A stretch of DNA of 57,174 nt from JBBQLG01 sp964251665 (GTDB taxonomy: Bacteria; Bacteroidota; Bacteroidia; Cytophagales; Spirosomataceae): the NCBI GenBank assembly GCA_964251665.1, contig CAXUKO010000028.1, positions 1-57,174 of the forward strand. Direction: 5' to 3'. Below the pieces are notes generated by a model. The model saw only the letters and a program-made list of their open reading frames with translations, was not told the origin of the DNA and ran no database searches. Position 1 is the first letter of the stretch. Each line of letters starts with the position of its first letter. This document shows, piece by piece, positions 24,431 to 33,338 of this stretch. Position numbers and translations under genes: made by a program.

Positions 24431-25840
24431 TTAAACGCTTTTCTGTAGTTTCATCGCGACCGGGTCCCAGTTGATAACCCGGCGCTGTTCGGCGCTAAGG
24501 CCAGCCGCCAGCGATGGTGCCGCAGCCCGCAGACCAAACTCAGCATCTTCGCGAATCATTGATGGTTTGTTCTCCCGAATAGCGTTGAAAAACACAATCA
24601 TGTGATCTAACCGGTCGTCGTAGCCATCGGGAGATTTAAAGACGACATCCGGCTCCTGCTGACTCCGACGGGTGTACTGGTCAACCGGATATTTGGCATC
24701 GTATTGGGCAACAAACTGATCCTGTACGGCCTGCGGATACGTATAGAGCGCGTCATAGCCTTTGCTGTACATGGGCGCAGTGGCGCGTTTGATACGACGC
24801 ATGGTAAAGCCGTTGCCCCCCATGTCGATCACACCTTCGGTACCAACCAGGCGCGTCCGGTCAGAACCGCCCGAGCCATCCGACAGGTTCACACGGGTAA
24901 TCATCTGAAATGACGCGTGCTTATCCGTTTTTGGATAATCCATCAGGCACGTAACCAGGTCGTAGGCGTCGCGACCATCTTTCCAGAAGTTAAGATCGCC
25001 CAGGGCGTAGATGCGGTTCGGTCCGGTGGCATCGGTTATCGTGTGCAACCCGGTCATCATGTGGACAAACAGGTCACCGGCAACGCCCGTACCGTAGTCC
25101 TTATAATTACGCCACCGGAAGAAACGCTCAGGCATAAACGTATGCTTCGGCGCATCGCCCTGGTAGCGATCCCAGTCAATATCTTTCATGTCAATGGTAG
25201 GTGGCATGGTGTACTGCCAGGCTCCAAGCGCATCCGACCGGTCGGTGCAGGCTTCTACATACGTCAGGTCGCCGATGGCTCCCTGTTCGTAGTATTTTTT
25301 GGCTTCCAGAACAGCCGCACTGCTAGCCCGCTGGCTCCCCACCTGAAACACCTTACCCGATTTCTTGTGCGCATTAATAACGGCCTGTCCTTCCTCAATA
25401 TGGTGGACCATCGGCTTCTCGCAGTACACGTGTTTACCGGCGTTCAAGGCGTCAATGGCAATGTGATCGTGCCAGAAGTCGGGCACACAAATCAGTACGG
25501 CATCTACATCTTTGCGGCTCAGAATTTCACGGTAGTCGCGGGTCGTCATCAGGTCGGCACCCCAGACTTCTTTGGCCCGTACCAGCCTGGGGTCATAGAG
25601 GTCGCAAACAGCCACCACTTTCACCCCAGGCACTTTCAGGGCGGTGTTCAGGTCGAAATGGCCGATGATGCCCGCACCAATTAAAGCGATATTAATGGTG
25701 TCATTTGCGGTGCGGGGCCGGAGGATTTCAATGAAGTGTTCGCGGTAATCGCCCGCGTTAGCAAGAGCAGGTACACCAGCAAGCAGCGCGGTCGAGCCGC
25801 TGAGTTGCCGCAGGAACCGGCGACGGGAGGATGCAGTCAT
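24431..25840 (-). CDS. Gfo/Idh/MocA-family oxidoreductase with Tat signal
   Basis: This 469-residue NAD(P)-dependent dehydrogenase has a twin-arginine signal (SSRRRFLRQLSGSTALLAG, residues 4-22), which exports the folded enzyme with its cofactor. The Rossmann half begins with INIALIGAGIIGHFDLNTAL and VVAVCDLYD. The catalytic-side motif VYCEKPMVHHIEEGQAV holds the Glu-Lys-Pro hallmark. The C-terminal alpha/beta domain includes GVAGDLFVHMMTGLHTI. Tat-exported members in Bacteroidota often oxidise sugars or inositol-like substrates, or act as GH109-like enzymes. The substrate cannot be assigned. The gene is monocistronic. Confidence 0.9.
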   Translation of the reverse strand: MTASSRRRFLRQLSGSTALLAGVPALANAGDYREHFIEILRPRTANDTINIALIGAGIIGHFDLNTALKVPGVKVVAVCDLYDPRLVRAKEVWGADLMTTRDYREILSRKDVDAVLICVPDFWHDHIAIDALNAGKHVYCEKPMVHHIEEGQAVINAHKKSGKVFQVGSQRASSAAVLEAKKYYEQGAIGDLTYVEACTDRSDALGAWQYTMPPTIDMKDIDWDRYQGDAPKHTFMPERFFRWRNYKDYGTGVAGDLFVHMMTGLHTITDATGPNRIYALGDLNFWKDGRDAYDLVTCLMDYPKTDKHASFQMITRVNLSDGSGGSDRTRLVGTEGVIDMGGNGFTMRRIKRATAPMYSKGYDALYTYPQAVQDQFVAQYDAKYPVDQYTRRSQQEPDVVFKSPDGYDDRLDHMIVFFNAIRENKPSMIREDAEFGLRAAAPSLAAGLSAEQRRVINWDPVAMKLQKSV

Positions 25841-25920
25841 GAATGTCAGAAGTTAGGGGTAAGCGATTTCGTCCAATCTATTAACCAAATATACCTAATC
25901 TTTCGGCAGACTGCTCGCTT

Positions 25921-26694
25921 CTACTCGTAAATCTTACCGGCGGTTCGCTCCACAAAGCCTTTTGGTAACAGCCAGGCGGCAAACGCGCCCAGTTTATTGA
26001 CTACGCCGGTAATCACCTCCACTTTGCCCGCCAGCATACTGTCTACAGCAATTTTAGCGACGGCTTCGGGCGTCATATTTACCTGCTCGGCCGCTTTCAG
26101 GGCTTTCTCGCCGACCTGCGCCCGCGTGGCAAAGTCGGTGTCCGTCGAGCCGGGGCTGACAGCCGTAACTGATACGGACGTTTTACGAAGTTCCTGATGC
26201 AGTCCCCGGCTGAAGGTGAGCACGAACGCTTTGGTGGCCGCGTACAGACTCAGCCCCGGCACCGCCTGATAAGCCGCCGAAGAAGCAATGTTCAGGATGT
26301 AAGCTTTAGGTTGTTGTTTGAGGACGGGTAAAAACAAGCGGCATAACTGCATGAGCGCGGTCATGTTTACCGCCATCATGTTTTCCTGCTCGGCTACTGT
26401 GTACTTATCGAAGGGACCGCTCAGGCCATAGCCCGCGTTGTTTACGAGCATCTGCACGGTGTAGTTCTGGGACTCGCACCAGTCGAATACCTGCTGCGCT
26501 GCTCCGGCCGCCGATAGATCGACCGCCAGATGAGCCGCCTGAATGCCGTGAGTCTCGCTTAATTGCTTTGCCAGTTCCTGAAGTTGGCTGGCTGAACGGG
26601 CTACCAGCAGGACGTTGTAGTGTCGTCGGGCTAACTCGGTAGCAATGGCTTTACCAATACCTTTACTGGCACCGGTGATGAGGGCGTAGGTCAC
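25921..26694 (-). CDS. Short-chain dehydrogenase/reductase
   Basis: This 257-residue SDR has the NAD(P)-binding motif TGASKGIGKAIA at the N-terminus, the structural NNAG in VNNAGYGLSG, and catalytic Ser and YxxxK in the segments NIASSAAYQ and YAATKAF. The basic residue after the first strand (VARSAS) suggests NADPH preference. The family is broad (fatty-acyl, steroid and sugar substrates) and the neighbours give no clue. The C-terminus with AAWLLPKGFVERTAGKIY is typical of the short-chain 'classical' DltE-like group. It is preceded by a long hairpin after the PhyH-like gene. Confidence 0.9.
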   Translation of the reverse strand: MTYALITGASKGIGKAIATELARRHYNVLLVARSASQLQELAKQLSETHGIQAAHLAVDLSAAGAAQQVFDWCESQNYTVQMLVNNAGYGLSGPFDKYTVAEQENMMAVNMTALMQLCRLFLPVLKQQPKAYILNIASSAAYQAVPGLSLYAATKAFVLTFSRGLHQELRKTSVSVTAVSPGSTDTDFATRAQVGEKALKAAEQVNMTPEAVAKIAVDSMLAGKVEVITGVVNKLGAFAAWLLPKGFVERTAGKIYE

Positions 26695-26708
26695 TAACGT
26701 TTGTGGTT

Positions 26709-26779
26709 TGTGCCGGGCTGCCGAAGCAGTTCGTCGTTGTCAGCGACAAAATTACAAACTGCTTCGGCAGCCCGGCACA
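26709..26779 (-). repeat. 23-bp perfect hairpin between PhyH-like and SDR genes
   Basis: The arms 26709-26731 and 26757-26779 are perfectly complementary around a 25-nt loop. It directly follows the PhyH-like stop codon (minus strand) and precedes the SDR start by 15 bp. No T-run is present, so termination would need help. It resembles the other intergenic palindromes in this window in style but not in sequence. Confidence 0.75.
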
Positions 26780-26790
26780 CCCGCAACCTA

Positions 26791-27606
26791 TTAATTGTTT
26801 ACCTTCTGAATGAAACGCAGGTAGAACGGCGTTTTGCTGTTCTCACTCTTGGGCATATACTTGCCCGTAATCAGGGGCACGTACATAACGCGTCGGCGGC
26901 TCTGCTCGCCAAAATTAGGCGATTGCTGCACCCGGTGCCAGAGCCGGCCGTCGTGTACAGTCAGGTCACCGGCTTCGATGTCGAAGCCAACTTCTTTAGG
27001 ATCAGGGTCGTTGTCGATAAAGTATTTCTTGCCGAACAGCAGCTTCAGCATACCCTGCTTGTGCGTGCCCGGTATCACCCGTAAACCGCCGTTAGTCATC
27101 GGGCAGTTATCGAGGTGAATGCCAACGTTAAGCATTGGCATGATTTTTTGTCCCAGAAAAATATCGCGGGGCGAATCGGTATGCCAGCCCATTTGTGAGT
27201 ACCGGCTGTTGGCCGAACGCACGTAATGATTCATTACTAAACCATCCTTTTCTATCTCGCCAATACGGCCTTCGTAGGGGTAAAGCAGGTCGGTGAGTGC
27301 GTGAAGCCGGGGGTCCTGGAGAAACTCATGCAGGGACGGGCTGAACTGCGAAAGGAAGCAAAGTCGCTGAATAATGGTTGAATCATCGACGTCTTTTCCG
27401 TACTTGAGCGGGATACCGTTGATCTTTTCCCGACCTTCTGCCAGTAGCTGCTTCTCAACGCGTCGGCCTTCCTCGATGAATAACTGAACCGTTTGGGGCT
27501 GAATAAACTTTTTAAAAACGATGACGCCGTGCTTGTCAAAAAATGTTTTCTGTTCTGAGGTCAGCGTGTCGCCCAGAACGAACGATGGACAGTCAAATTT
27601 TCTCAT
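26791..27606 (-). CDS. Phytanoyl-CoA dioxygenase-family (Fe/2OG) oxygenase
   Basis: This 271-residue non-haem Fe(II)/2-oxoglutarate oxygenase has the metal-binding HxD in MGWHTDSPRD and the distal His in VHDGRLWHRVQQ. The 2OG-binding Arg is likely in QSRRRVMYVPL. The N-terminal FDKHGVIVFKKFI is the usual start of the PhyH core. These enzymes hydroxylate lipids or secondary metabolites, and the true substrate here is unknown. The hairpin downstream separates it from the SDR gene, so coordinated oxidation by the two is only a possibility. Confidence 0.88.
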   Translation of the reverse strand: MRKFDCPSFVLGDTLTSEQKTFFDKHGVIVFKKFIQPQTVQLFIEEGRRVEKQLLAEGREKINGIPLKYGKDVDDSTIIQRLCFLSQFSPSLHEFLQDPRLHALTDLLYPYEGRIGEIEKDGLVMNHYVRSANSRYSQMGWHTDSPRDIFLGQKIMPMLNVGIHLDNCPMTNGGLRVIPGTHKQGMLKLLFGKKYFIDNDPDPKEVGFDIEAGDLTVHDGRLWHRVQQSPNFGEQSRRRVMYVPLITGKYMPKSENSKTPFYLRFIQKVNN

Positions 27607-27779
27607 AATTACTGATTGGCGTAGGCTCCCTCTACCGCTACTACTTGGTCAAATTCCCACATTTCATACTACCAAGATAGCGTCGCAGAGCCATTGTTAA
27701 CAAATTGTGAACTTGCAATTAATCCTTTTTTAAGATAACCCAGACTGCTTTTAACCAGTTAGTCTCACTAAACCACTCC

Positions 27780-28940
27780 GTGCTTTTGGATAGGACAACG
27801 CTATTTCTGTTTTTTTTGATCAATCTCGGGCTAACAACTTTTACAGTACAGGCGCAGCCCGACAGCCTGCCGGTGCCCAAATCATCAATCCCTGATCTGT
27901 CGGCGAGTGTGATTCCCCGGGAAGACAGTATGCTCCAATCAAAACCCGTGCTGATTTTGCCGCTGGTGATCCGGTCTGTCGAAACAGACTGGTCATTTGG
28001 CGTTGCTGGTTCGTTTACCTTTCGGCTCCTTCGTGGCGATACCACGGCGCGCACCTCCAACGCTCAGGTGCTGGCCCTGTACTCGGTTCGGAAGCAATTT
28101 ATCACGGCCATCAACGGCACCATTTACTTTCCCCACGAACGGTATATTCTAAATCACCAGATTTCGTACAGCGCCTTTCCCGATAAGTTCTGGGGGCTTG
28201 GCAAGTTCACACCCGATGCCAATGAAGAAAATTACTCGTTCCGTCAGTATTATATCTACCTCCACCTACAGCGCCAGATCAGGCCACACTTCTTCGTTGG
28301 CTTACTGTACGAATACCAGCGGCTGCTGCGCGTCGACCATGCACCCGGTGATCTGTTTGATCAGGAACAGGTGGTGGGCCGCCGTCCGTACGACATTTCC
28401 GGGGCAGGCTTAAGTCTTACCTTCGACAACCGGAACAATGCCTTCGCGCCAGACCGGGGTTCGCTGGCTCAGGTGTTCTTCAACCACTTCGATCCGGTGC
28501 TGGGGGCTACGTTCCGCTTCACCAACTACACCATCGACCTGCGCACGTTTCGACAGATCTATAAAAATCAGGTCCTGGCCCTACAGGCCTATGGCGGCTT
28601 TGGCGGAGGAGCCGTACCCCTGCGCAGCCTTGCCTCATTCGGCGGTTCCAACAGTATGAGGGGATATTACGACGGCCGGTACCGCGACAAAAATCAGTTT
28701 GTCTTTCAGGCGGAATACCGGGTACCGCTTTTCTGGCGGTTTGGTGCCGTCGCCTTTGCCGATATGGGTAACGTGGCCAGCCGCATCAGCGATCTGAATT
28801 TTCAGAGTCTAAAATATACCGTTGGGGGCGGTCTGCGGTTTGCCCTCAAGAAAGACGAACGGCTTAACCTCCGGCTCGACTACGGGGTGGCCCGTGGTGG
28901 CGTTACCGGCCTGTATTTCCAGTTGGGAGAAGCGTTCTAA
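27780..28940 (+). CDS. BamA/Omp85-family outer-membrane barrel protein
   Basis: This is a 386-residue protein starting at GTG 27780 (the only start that gives a good signal peptide, LFLFFLINLGLTTFTVQAQ). There are no POTRA domains; the mature protein is mostly a 16-strand surface-antigen barrel. The C-terminal half has GGFGGGAVPLRSLASFGGSNSMRGYYDGRYRDK, where the RGY motif is the lid-loop 6 signature of Omp85 proteins, and AEYRVPLFWRFGAVAFADMG. The C-terminus ends in an aromatic (YFQLGEAF). Members lacking POTRA may act in lipid or protein insertion or as porin-like channels. It is convergent with the nucleoside transporter, 8 bp apart. Confidence 0.88.
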   Translation: MLLDRTTLFLFFLINLGLTTFTVQAQPDSLPVPKSSIPDLSASVIPREDSMLQSKPVLILPLVIRSVETDWSFGVAGSFTFRLLRGDTTARTSNAQVLALYSVRKQFITAINGTIYFPHERYILNHQISYSAFPDKFWGLGKFTPDANEENYSFRQYYIYLHLQRQIRPHFFVGLLYEYQRLLRVDHAPGDLFDQEQVVGRRPYDISGAGLSLTFDNRNNAFAPDRGSLAQVFFNHFDPVLGATFRFTNYTIDLRTFRQIYKNQVLALQAYGGFGGGAVPLRSLASFGGSNSMRGYYDGRYRDKNQFVFQAEYRVPLFWRFGAVAFADMGNVASRISDLNFQSLKYTVGGGLRFALKKDERLNLRLDYGVARGGVTGLYFQLGEAF

Positions 28941-28948
28941 TGCAATCC

Positions 28949-30190
28949 TCAGAGCAGCAGACCGGCCAGGGTAGCGGACATATAGCTGGCCAGCGTACCG
29001 CAGATCAGCGCTTTGAATCCCAGCCGGGCCAGATCGCTCCGGCGCGTGGGGGCCAGTTCGCTGATGCCGCCGACCTGAATGGCAATGGAGCTAAAATTGG
29101 CAAAGCCGCAGAGGGCAAAGCTGGTGATGGCAATCGTTTTCGGGTCGAGCGTCGACTTGATCTTGACCAGATCGAGGTAAGCCACAAACTCATTGACTAC
29201 CATCTTCGTGCCCATTAGCGCACCGGCGGCCTGCACATCCTGCGAGGGTACGCCCATTGCCCAGGCGAAGATGGAGAACAGTTTACCGAGCAAAAAATTA
29301 AGGCTCAGGTTCGGCATCCCAAATATGCCCAGACCCAGCTGGAGCAGGATATAATCGACCAGGGCAATCAAGGCGATAAAGCCGATGAGCATGGCCACGA
29401 CGTTCAAGCCGACCTTCAGGCCTTCGCTGGCACCGCCCGCAATGGCATCGAGCAGGTTAGCATGGTTTCTCTTGATCTCCACCTTCACAACGCCCTGCGT
29501 TTGCGACACTTCCGTTTCGGGAAATACGATTTTACTGATTACCAGCGCGCCGGGTGCGGCCATAATGCTCGCAGCCAGCAGGTAGGGAGCGGGTACGCCC
29601 AGCGAGATGTAAACCGCCAGAACACCACCGGCGATACAGGCAAAACTACCCGTCATGGACGCCATCAGTTCGGAGTTCGTCATGTTTTTCAGGTATGGCT
29701 TCACCATAATCTGCGCTTCGACCTGCCCGACGAAGGTACTGGCTACGTTAGACAAGGCCTCGGCCCCGCTCACGCCCATCAGCGTTTTCATGACCCGCGC
29801 CATCACGGCTACCACGCGCTGCATGATGCCGAGGTGATAAAAAATATTGACCAGTACGGCCACGAAAATAATCGTCGGGATGATCTTGAAGAAAAAGATA
29901 AAGTCATTTCCCACGCCGAACGCCCGGTCTAACACAGCACGATTCACTAAGGAGCCAAAGACGAATTCGGCGCCTTTGTCGGAAAAAGACAGCAGTTTAG
30001 CAACGGCTTTACCGAGCCAGTTAAAAATCTGGCTACCCACATCGGTCTTTAAAATGAATACAGCCAGCCCGGTTTGCAGTAACAAACCCACGCCGACGGT
30101 GCGGTAGTTTATGGCTTTTCGATTGTTGGAAAGGGCATACGCGAGGCCCAGAATCAGGGCGATTCCGATCAGTCCGGTAAAACGGCTCAT
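28949..30190 (-). CDS. NupC-type concentrative nucleoside transporter
   Basis: This is a 413-residue inner-membrane protein of the CNT family, which imports nucleosides with H+ or Na+. Visible signatures are SFVGQVEAQIMVKPYLKNM-like sequence (here TFVGQVEAQIMVKPYL), ELMASMTGSFACIAGGVLAVYI in the scaffold helix, and NEFVAYLDLV with TSFALCGFANFSSIAIQ in the transport domain. About ten membrane helices are present, and the length is typical. A strong two-way hairpin separates it from the Uma2-like gene upstream, so it is transcribed alone. Confidence 0.93.
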   Translation of the reverse strand: MSRFTGLIGIALILGLAYALSNNRKAINYRTVGVGLLLQTGLAVFILKTDVGSQIFNWLGKAVAKLLSFSDKGAEFVFGSLVNRAVLDRAFGVGNDFIFFFKIIPTIIFVAVLVNIFYHLGIMQRVVAVMARVMKTLMGVSGAEALSNVASTFVGQVEAQIMVKPYLKNMTNSELMASMTGSFACIAGGVLAVYISLGVPAPYLLAASIMAAPGALVISKIVFPETEVSQTQGVVKVEIKRNHANLLDAIAGGASEGLKVGLNVVAMLIGFIALIALVDYILLQLGLGIFGMPNLSLNFLLGKLFSIFAWAMGVPSQDVQAAGALMGTKMVVNEFVAYLDLVKIKSTLDPKTIAITSFALCGFANFSSIAIQVGGISELAPTRRSDLARLGFKALICGTLASYMSATLAGLLL

Positions 30191-30237
30191 TTAGTGAGGT
30201 ATTGGTGTTTTTTCAATTAGGCTTGCGAAGATACAAA

Positions 30238-30304
30238 AGAAATAAGGCGTTCTGCGGAATAGCGGGGTTTAAAGCCTCTCCATTCCACAGAACGCCTTAT
30301 TTCT
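30238..30304 (-). terminator. Long stem-loop terminator after the Uma2-like gene
   Basis: The 23-nt arms 30238-30260 and 30282-30304 pair with one G-T mismatch. On the minus strand the hairpin is followed by TTTTG, so it probably ends the ppk1-Uma2 transcript. Because it is symmetrical it may work poorly in the other direction. Confidence 0.82.
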
Positions 30305-30313
30305 GGTTCATTC

Positions 30314-30889
30314 TTACACCAATATGGCTAAATCCAGGTTAAAACCCGGCAACACGGCTTCGCCGGACAGGACGCCCAGGCCTAAAATGATTTCCGGCTC
30401 CTGTGCCGGACGGTAGATATACGTCGTTTGATTTGTGGGGTCGATAAGCCAGCCGAGCTGACAGCCATTCGCCATCCAGTCAGCCATTTTTTCTTTAGCA
30501 TCCTTAAGCCGGTCCGTAGCCGAGCGGAGTTCAAGGACAAAATCAGGGCAGAGGGGCACATACTCGGTTTGCTCCTGATCGGTTAATCTTTCCCAGCGCA
30601 AACGGGTGACGCCAGCAACGTCAGGTGACATAATTGACGTATCAGGTAGTCTGAATGCTGTAGACGAGTCGAAGAAAACAAGTTGTCTGTTTTTTCGATT
30701 CCAGATAGCAAAGTCAGCACTGATCTCAAAAATCTTATTCCCTGTCTTGCCTCCGGCATTAGCCATAAATACAATATCACCGTTCTTCCGGCGCTCAAAC
30801 TTCAAATCGGGATTCTCCTGGCAGACCCGAACGAACTCATCGTCGTTCATCCGCAAGTCTTCCGGCAAATGCACACGTATCGCTTCCAT
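30314..30889 (-). CDS. Uma2-family (DUF820) PD-(D/E)XK-like protein
   Basis: This 191-residue protein carries the motif order of Uma2 proteins: IVFMANAGGKTGNKIFEIS, an active-site-like segment VFFDSSTAFRLPDTSIMSPDVAGV, the ELRSATDRLKDAKEKM core (Glu and Lys of the PD-D/ExK fold) and GCQLGWLIDPTNQTTYIYRP. The frame is open to 30976, overlapping ppk1, but the ATG at 30889 leaves the normal family start and a 22-bp gap after ppk1. Uma2 proteins are restriction-endonuclease-like, and their biological role is poorly known. It may be co-transcribed with ppk1. Confidence 0.85.
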   Translation of the reverse strand: MEAIRVHLPEDLRMNDDEFVRVCQENPDLKFERRKNGDIVFMANAGGKTGNKIFEISADFAIWNRKNRQLVFFDSSTAFRLPDTSIMSPDVAGVTRLRWERLTDQEQTEYVPLCPDFVLELRSATDRLKDAKEKMADWMANGCQLGWLIDPTNQTTYIYRPAQEPEIILGLGVLSGEAVLPGFNLDLAILV

Positions 30890-30911
30890 ACTGACAAGAT
30901 ATAAAGTCCCC

Positions 30912-33122
30912 CTATGAATTAGCCGTTTCGGGCTGCTCCGGCTCGCTGACGGGTTTGGCCGCCGGTGGTTCGGCAAACAGGACAGCCTTACGGATTTTGG
31001 CTTCCGTTACCTCATAAAATCGTTTCTGACTATTGAAGGACTGCTCGCCCGGCCCAACTTCACATTTAAGGTAGGTGCCATCTTCCTGCATATCGAACGA
31101 ATTGACGTTATCGCGCAGGTTGTAGTCCAGAATAGAAATAGCCTGCTGCTTTACGCGTTTATCGGCCAGCAGAAACAGCGATTCGATCCGGCGCTCGAAA
31201 CTACGGACCATAATGTCGGCACTGCCACCATACACCTTCGGATCGCCGTTGTTATGGAAATAGAAAATGCGCGTATGTTCCAGAAAATCACCCACCAGTG
31301 ACCGCACCGTGATGTTCTCGCTCAAGCCGGGGCGTTGCGGACGGAGGCAGCAAATACCCCGCACAATTAGCTTGATCGGCACCCCCGCTTGCGAAGCGGC
31401 ATAGAACTCATCGATTACGGCTTTGTCTTCCAGCGAGTTCAGTTTTATGCAGATACCACTCGGCAGTCCGGCGCGGGCGTTATCAGCCTCCGCACGGATC
31501 AGGTCGATCAGGCGGTTGCGCATATCGCGCGGAGCCGTAATCAGGTACTCGTAATCGTTAGGCAGCGAGTGACCGGTGATTACGTTGAAAAACTCCGAAA
31601 TATCGTGCGTGTAAACCCGGTCGGCCGTGAGCAGCCCAATATCGGTGTATAGTTTAGCCGTCTCTTCGTTGTAATTACCGCTCGACAAATGGGCATAGCT
31701 AACCACACGGCTGCCTTCGTTACGGACCACCAACAGCAGCTTTGTGTGCGTTTTGTAGCGGCTGATACCGTAGATGACAAAACAACCGGCCTGTTGCAGG
31801 CGCTGGGCCTCACGAATGTTGTTTTCTTCATCGAACCGTGCTTTTACTTCAAACAGCACCGAGACGTGTTTACCATTCTCAGCCGCTTTCAGTAAGGCAT
31901 TGGCCACGCGGGACCGTTTCGCCAGTCGATACACCGTGATTTTAATGGCCAGCACATTCGGGTCTTCAGCGGATTGCTCCAGCAGTTGCAGCACCGGCTC
32001 GAAGTTGTTGTAGGGCTGGTGCATCAGGATATCCCGCTCCTTGATCGTCTCAAAAATGTCGGTGATCGTCTCGCGGCCCACACCCAGTGGGGCCACTGCC
32101 GGATGCGGAGCCGGAATGAGTTCTTTAAATTCAGGATCGCGGATGAGTTGCCACAGGCTCGTAAAGTCGAGCAGCGACGTGGCTTCGAAGAAATTGTAGT
32201 GATCAATTTCCCAGCGTTTTTTCAGCAGGTTAACCATCCATTCGGCCCCCGGGCCTACGCCCCGCGCCGTTTCCAGTTCAACCCGGACAACGCGGCCCAG
32301 ACGCCGGTTTTTGATCTTCTGACGTACTTCATCAATAAAGTCGGCCTCAACATCGTCACTTTCATCGAGCGTAAAATCGCCGTTGCGAATAATCCGGAAC
32401 AGGTTAATGGACTGAATTTCGACGTTGCGGTAAAGTTTCTTGATGTTCTGCCGGATGACTTCTTCGATGGGCAGGAAGAGAATAGTGTCCTCCCGCTCGA
32501 ACCGCATAAAGCGCGGCAGGTTAGCGGGAATCTGGACGAAAGAGATGCGCTGATTCTCGTCCTCATCCAGTATGCGTTCGGGCAGGTCGCCGTCGGGATT
32601 TTGTGTGACAACCCCAAAAATCAGTACCCGGGCCAGCAGCACCGGAAACGTATGGGTGTAGTCATAGAGCATGGGGGTAAGCGTCGGGTAGATCGTCTGA
32701 TCGAAATAGTCCGTCGCCTGCGTCTGCTCCGCGTCCGTAAGATTTTCGTAGGTAACGAGCCTGAGTTCATTTTCCGCAAACAGCGGCAGCAGTTCGTCCG
32801 TAAACAGATCGTGCTGCGCCCGGTAGAACTGCTGGGCCGCCGTAAAGAGCGCTTTCTTGAAAGGCACCTCCCGCAAACCCGAGTAGTCGACGCGGTTCTT
32901 GTTGTAGTCTAAATAATTGTACAGACTACCCACGCGAATCATGAAAAACTCGTCTAAGTTCGAGGCTGTGATGGCCAGAAATTTAAGCCGTTCCATCAGA
33001 GTCCGTTCGGGGCTTCGGGCCTGTTCCAGCACCCGCTCGTTAAATTTCATCCAACTCAGGTCGCGACTAATATAATCGCTCTGATCAATCACAGTACTGA
33101 CTTTTTCGCTAACCTTAGCCAT
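30912..33122 (-). CDS. ppk1: Polyphosphate kinase 1
   Basis: This protein of about 736 residues reversibly makes long-chain polyphosphate from ATP. It shows the N-terminal YISRDLSWMKFNERVLEQA, the central EEVIRQNIKKLYRNV and the phosphorylated-His region TKLLLVVRNEG preceded by ISRYKTHT (the active-site His). HLSSGNYNEETAKLYTDIGLLT and the second His-rich domain RIFYFHNNGDPKVYGGSADIM follow. The frame extends to 33218, but the extra N-terminus there is only translated palindrome (GAWGLL), and the ATG at 33122 matches the family start. The gene follows gyrB on the same strand with a palindromic repeat and terminator between, so it probably has its own promoter. Confidence 0.95.
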   Translation of the reverse strand: MAKVSEKVSTVIDQSDYISRDLSWMKFNERVLEQARSPERTLMERLKFLAITASNLDEFFMIRVGSLYNYLDYNKNRVDYSGLREVPFKKALFTAAQQFYRAQHDLFTDELLPLFAENELRLVTYENLTDAEQTQATDYFDQTIYPTLTPMLYDYTHTFPVLLARVLIFGVVTQNPDGDLPERILDEDENQRISFVQIPANLPRFMRFEREDTILFLPIEEVIRQNIKKLYRNVEIQSINLFRIIRNGDFTLDESDDVEADFIDEVRQKIKNRRLGRVVRVELETARGVGPGAEWMVNLLKKRWEIDHYNFFEATSLLDFTSLWQLIRDPEFKELIPAPHPAVAPLGVGRETITDIFETIKERDILMHQPYNNFEPVLQLLEQSAEDPNVLAIKITVYRLAKRSRVANALLKAAENGKHVSVLFEVKARFDEENNIREAQRLQQAGCFVIYGISRYKTHTKLLLVVRNEGSRVVSYAHLSSGNYNEETAKLYTDIGLLTADRVYTHDISEFFNVITGHSLPNDYEYLITAPRDMRNRLIDLIRAEADNARAGLPSGICIKLNSLEDKAVIDEFYAASQAGVPIKLIVRGICCLRPQRPGLSENITVRSLVGDFLEHTRIFYFHNNGDPKVYGGSADIMVRSFERRIESLFLLADKRVKQQAISILDYNLRDNVNSFDMQEDGTYLKCEVGPGEQSFNSQKRFYEVTEAKIRKAVLFAEPPAAKPVSEPEQPETANS

Positions 33123-33202
33123 AACAATTGGTACGTTTCCGGGAGGGGACGTTTTGGTTCGTTGAGGAGTCAATCGGGACAATAACTTGCGAATCATAAG
33201 AA

Positions 33203-33283
33203 GCCCCCAAGCCCCCAAAGGGGTGTTTTGGAGCTTAGATACCGGTACCTAAGCTTTGGAAGCCCCCTTTGGGGGTTGGGGGC
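33203..33283. repeat. 81-bp near-palindrome (REP-like element)
   Basis: The sequence is almost fully self-complementary about a centre at 33243/33244 (TACCGGTA). Its outer arms are Pro/Gly-coding-like blocks: GCCCCCAAGCCCCCAAAG on the left and CTTTGGGGGTTGGGGGC on the right. The same kind of GCCCCCAACCCCCAAAGGGG palindrome is scattered through Bacteroidota genomes as an intergenic element. It lies between gyrB and ppk1 and extends into the longest possible ppk1 frame, which argues against that start. Confidence 0.85.
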
Positions 33284-33297
33284 CGTAAATAAACAAA

Positions 33298-33321
33298 AAA
33301 GCGGGCGTTTCGGCCCGCTTT
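33298..33321 (-). terminator. Intrinsic terminator of gyrB
   Basis: A perfect 9-bp stem (33298-33306 with 33313-33321) around a GTTTCG loop is followed on the minus strand by a run of Ts. It lies 18 bp past the gyrB stop codon. Confidence 0.9.
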
Positions 33322-33338
33322 CGTTCGTTAACAAATCG

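Noticed and set aside
31974..32912. 312-codon plus-strand frame opposite ppk1
   Set aside because: Antisense to conserved ppk1 motifs, with shadow-like composition.
33123..33218. Extended N-terminus of ppk1
   Set aside because: The extra codons translate the palindromic repeat and do not match the family start; ATG 33122 is preferred.
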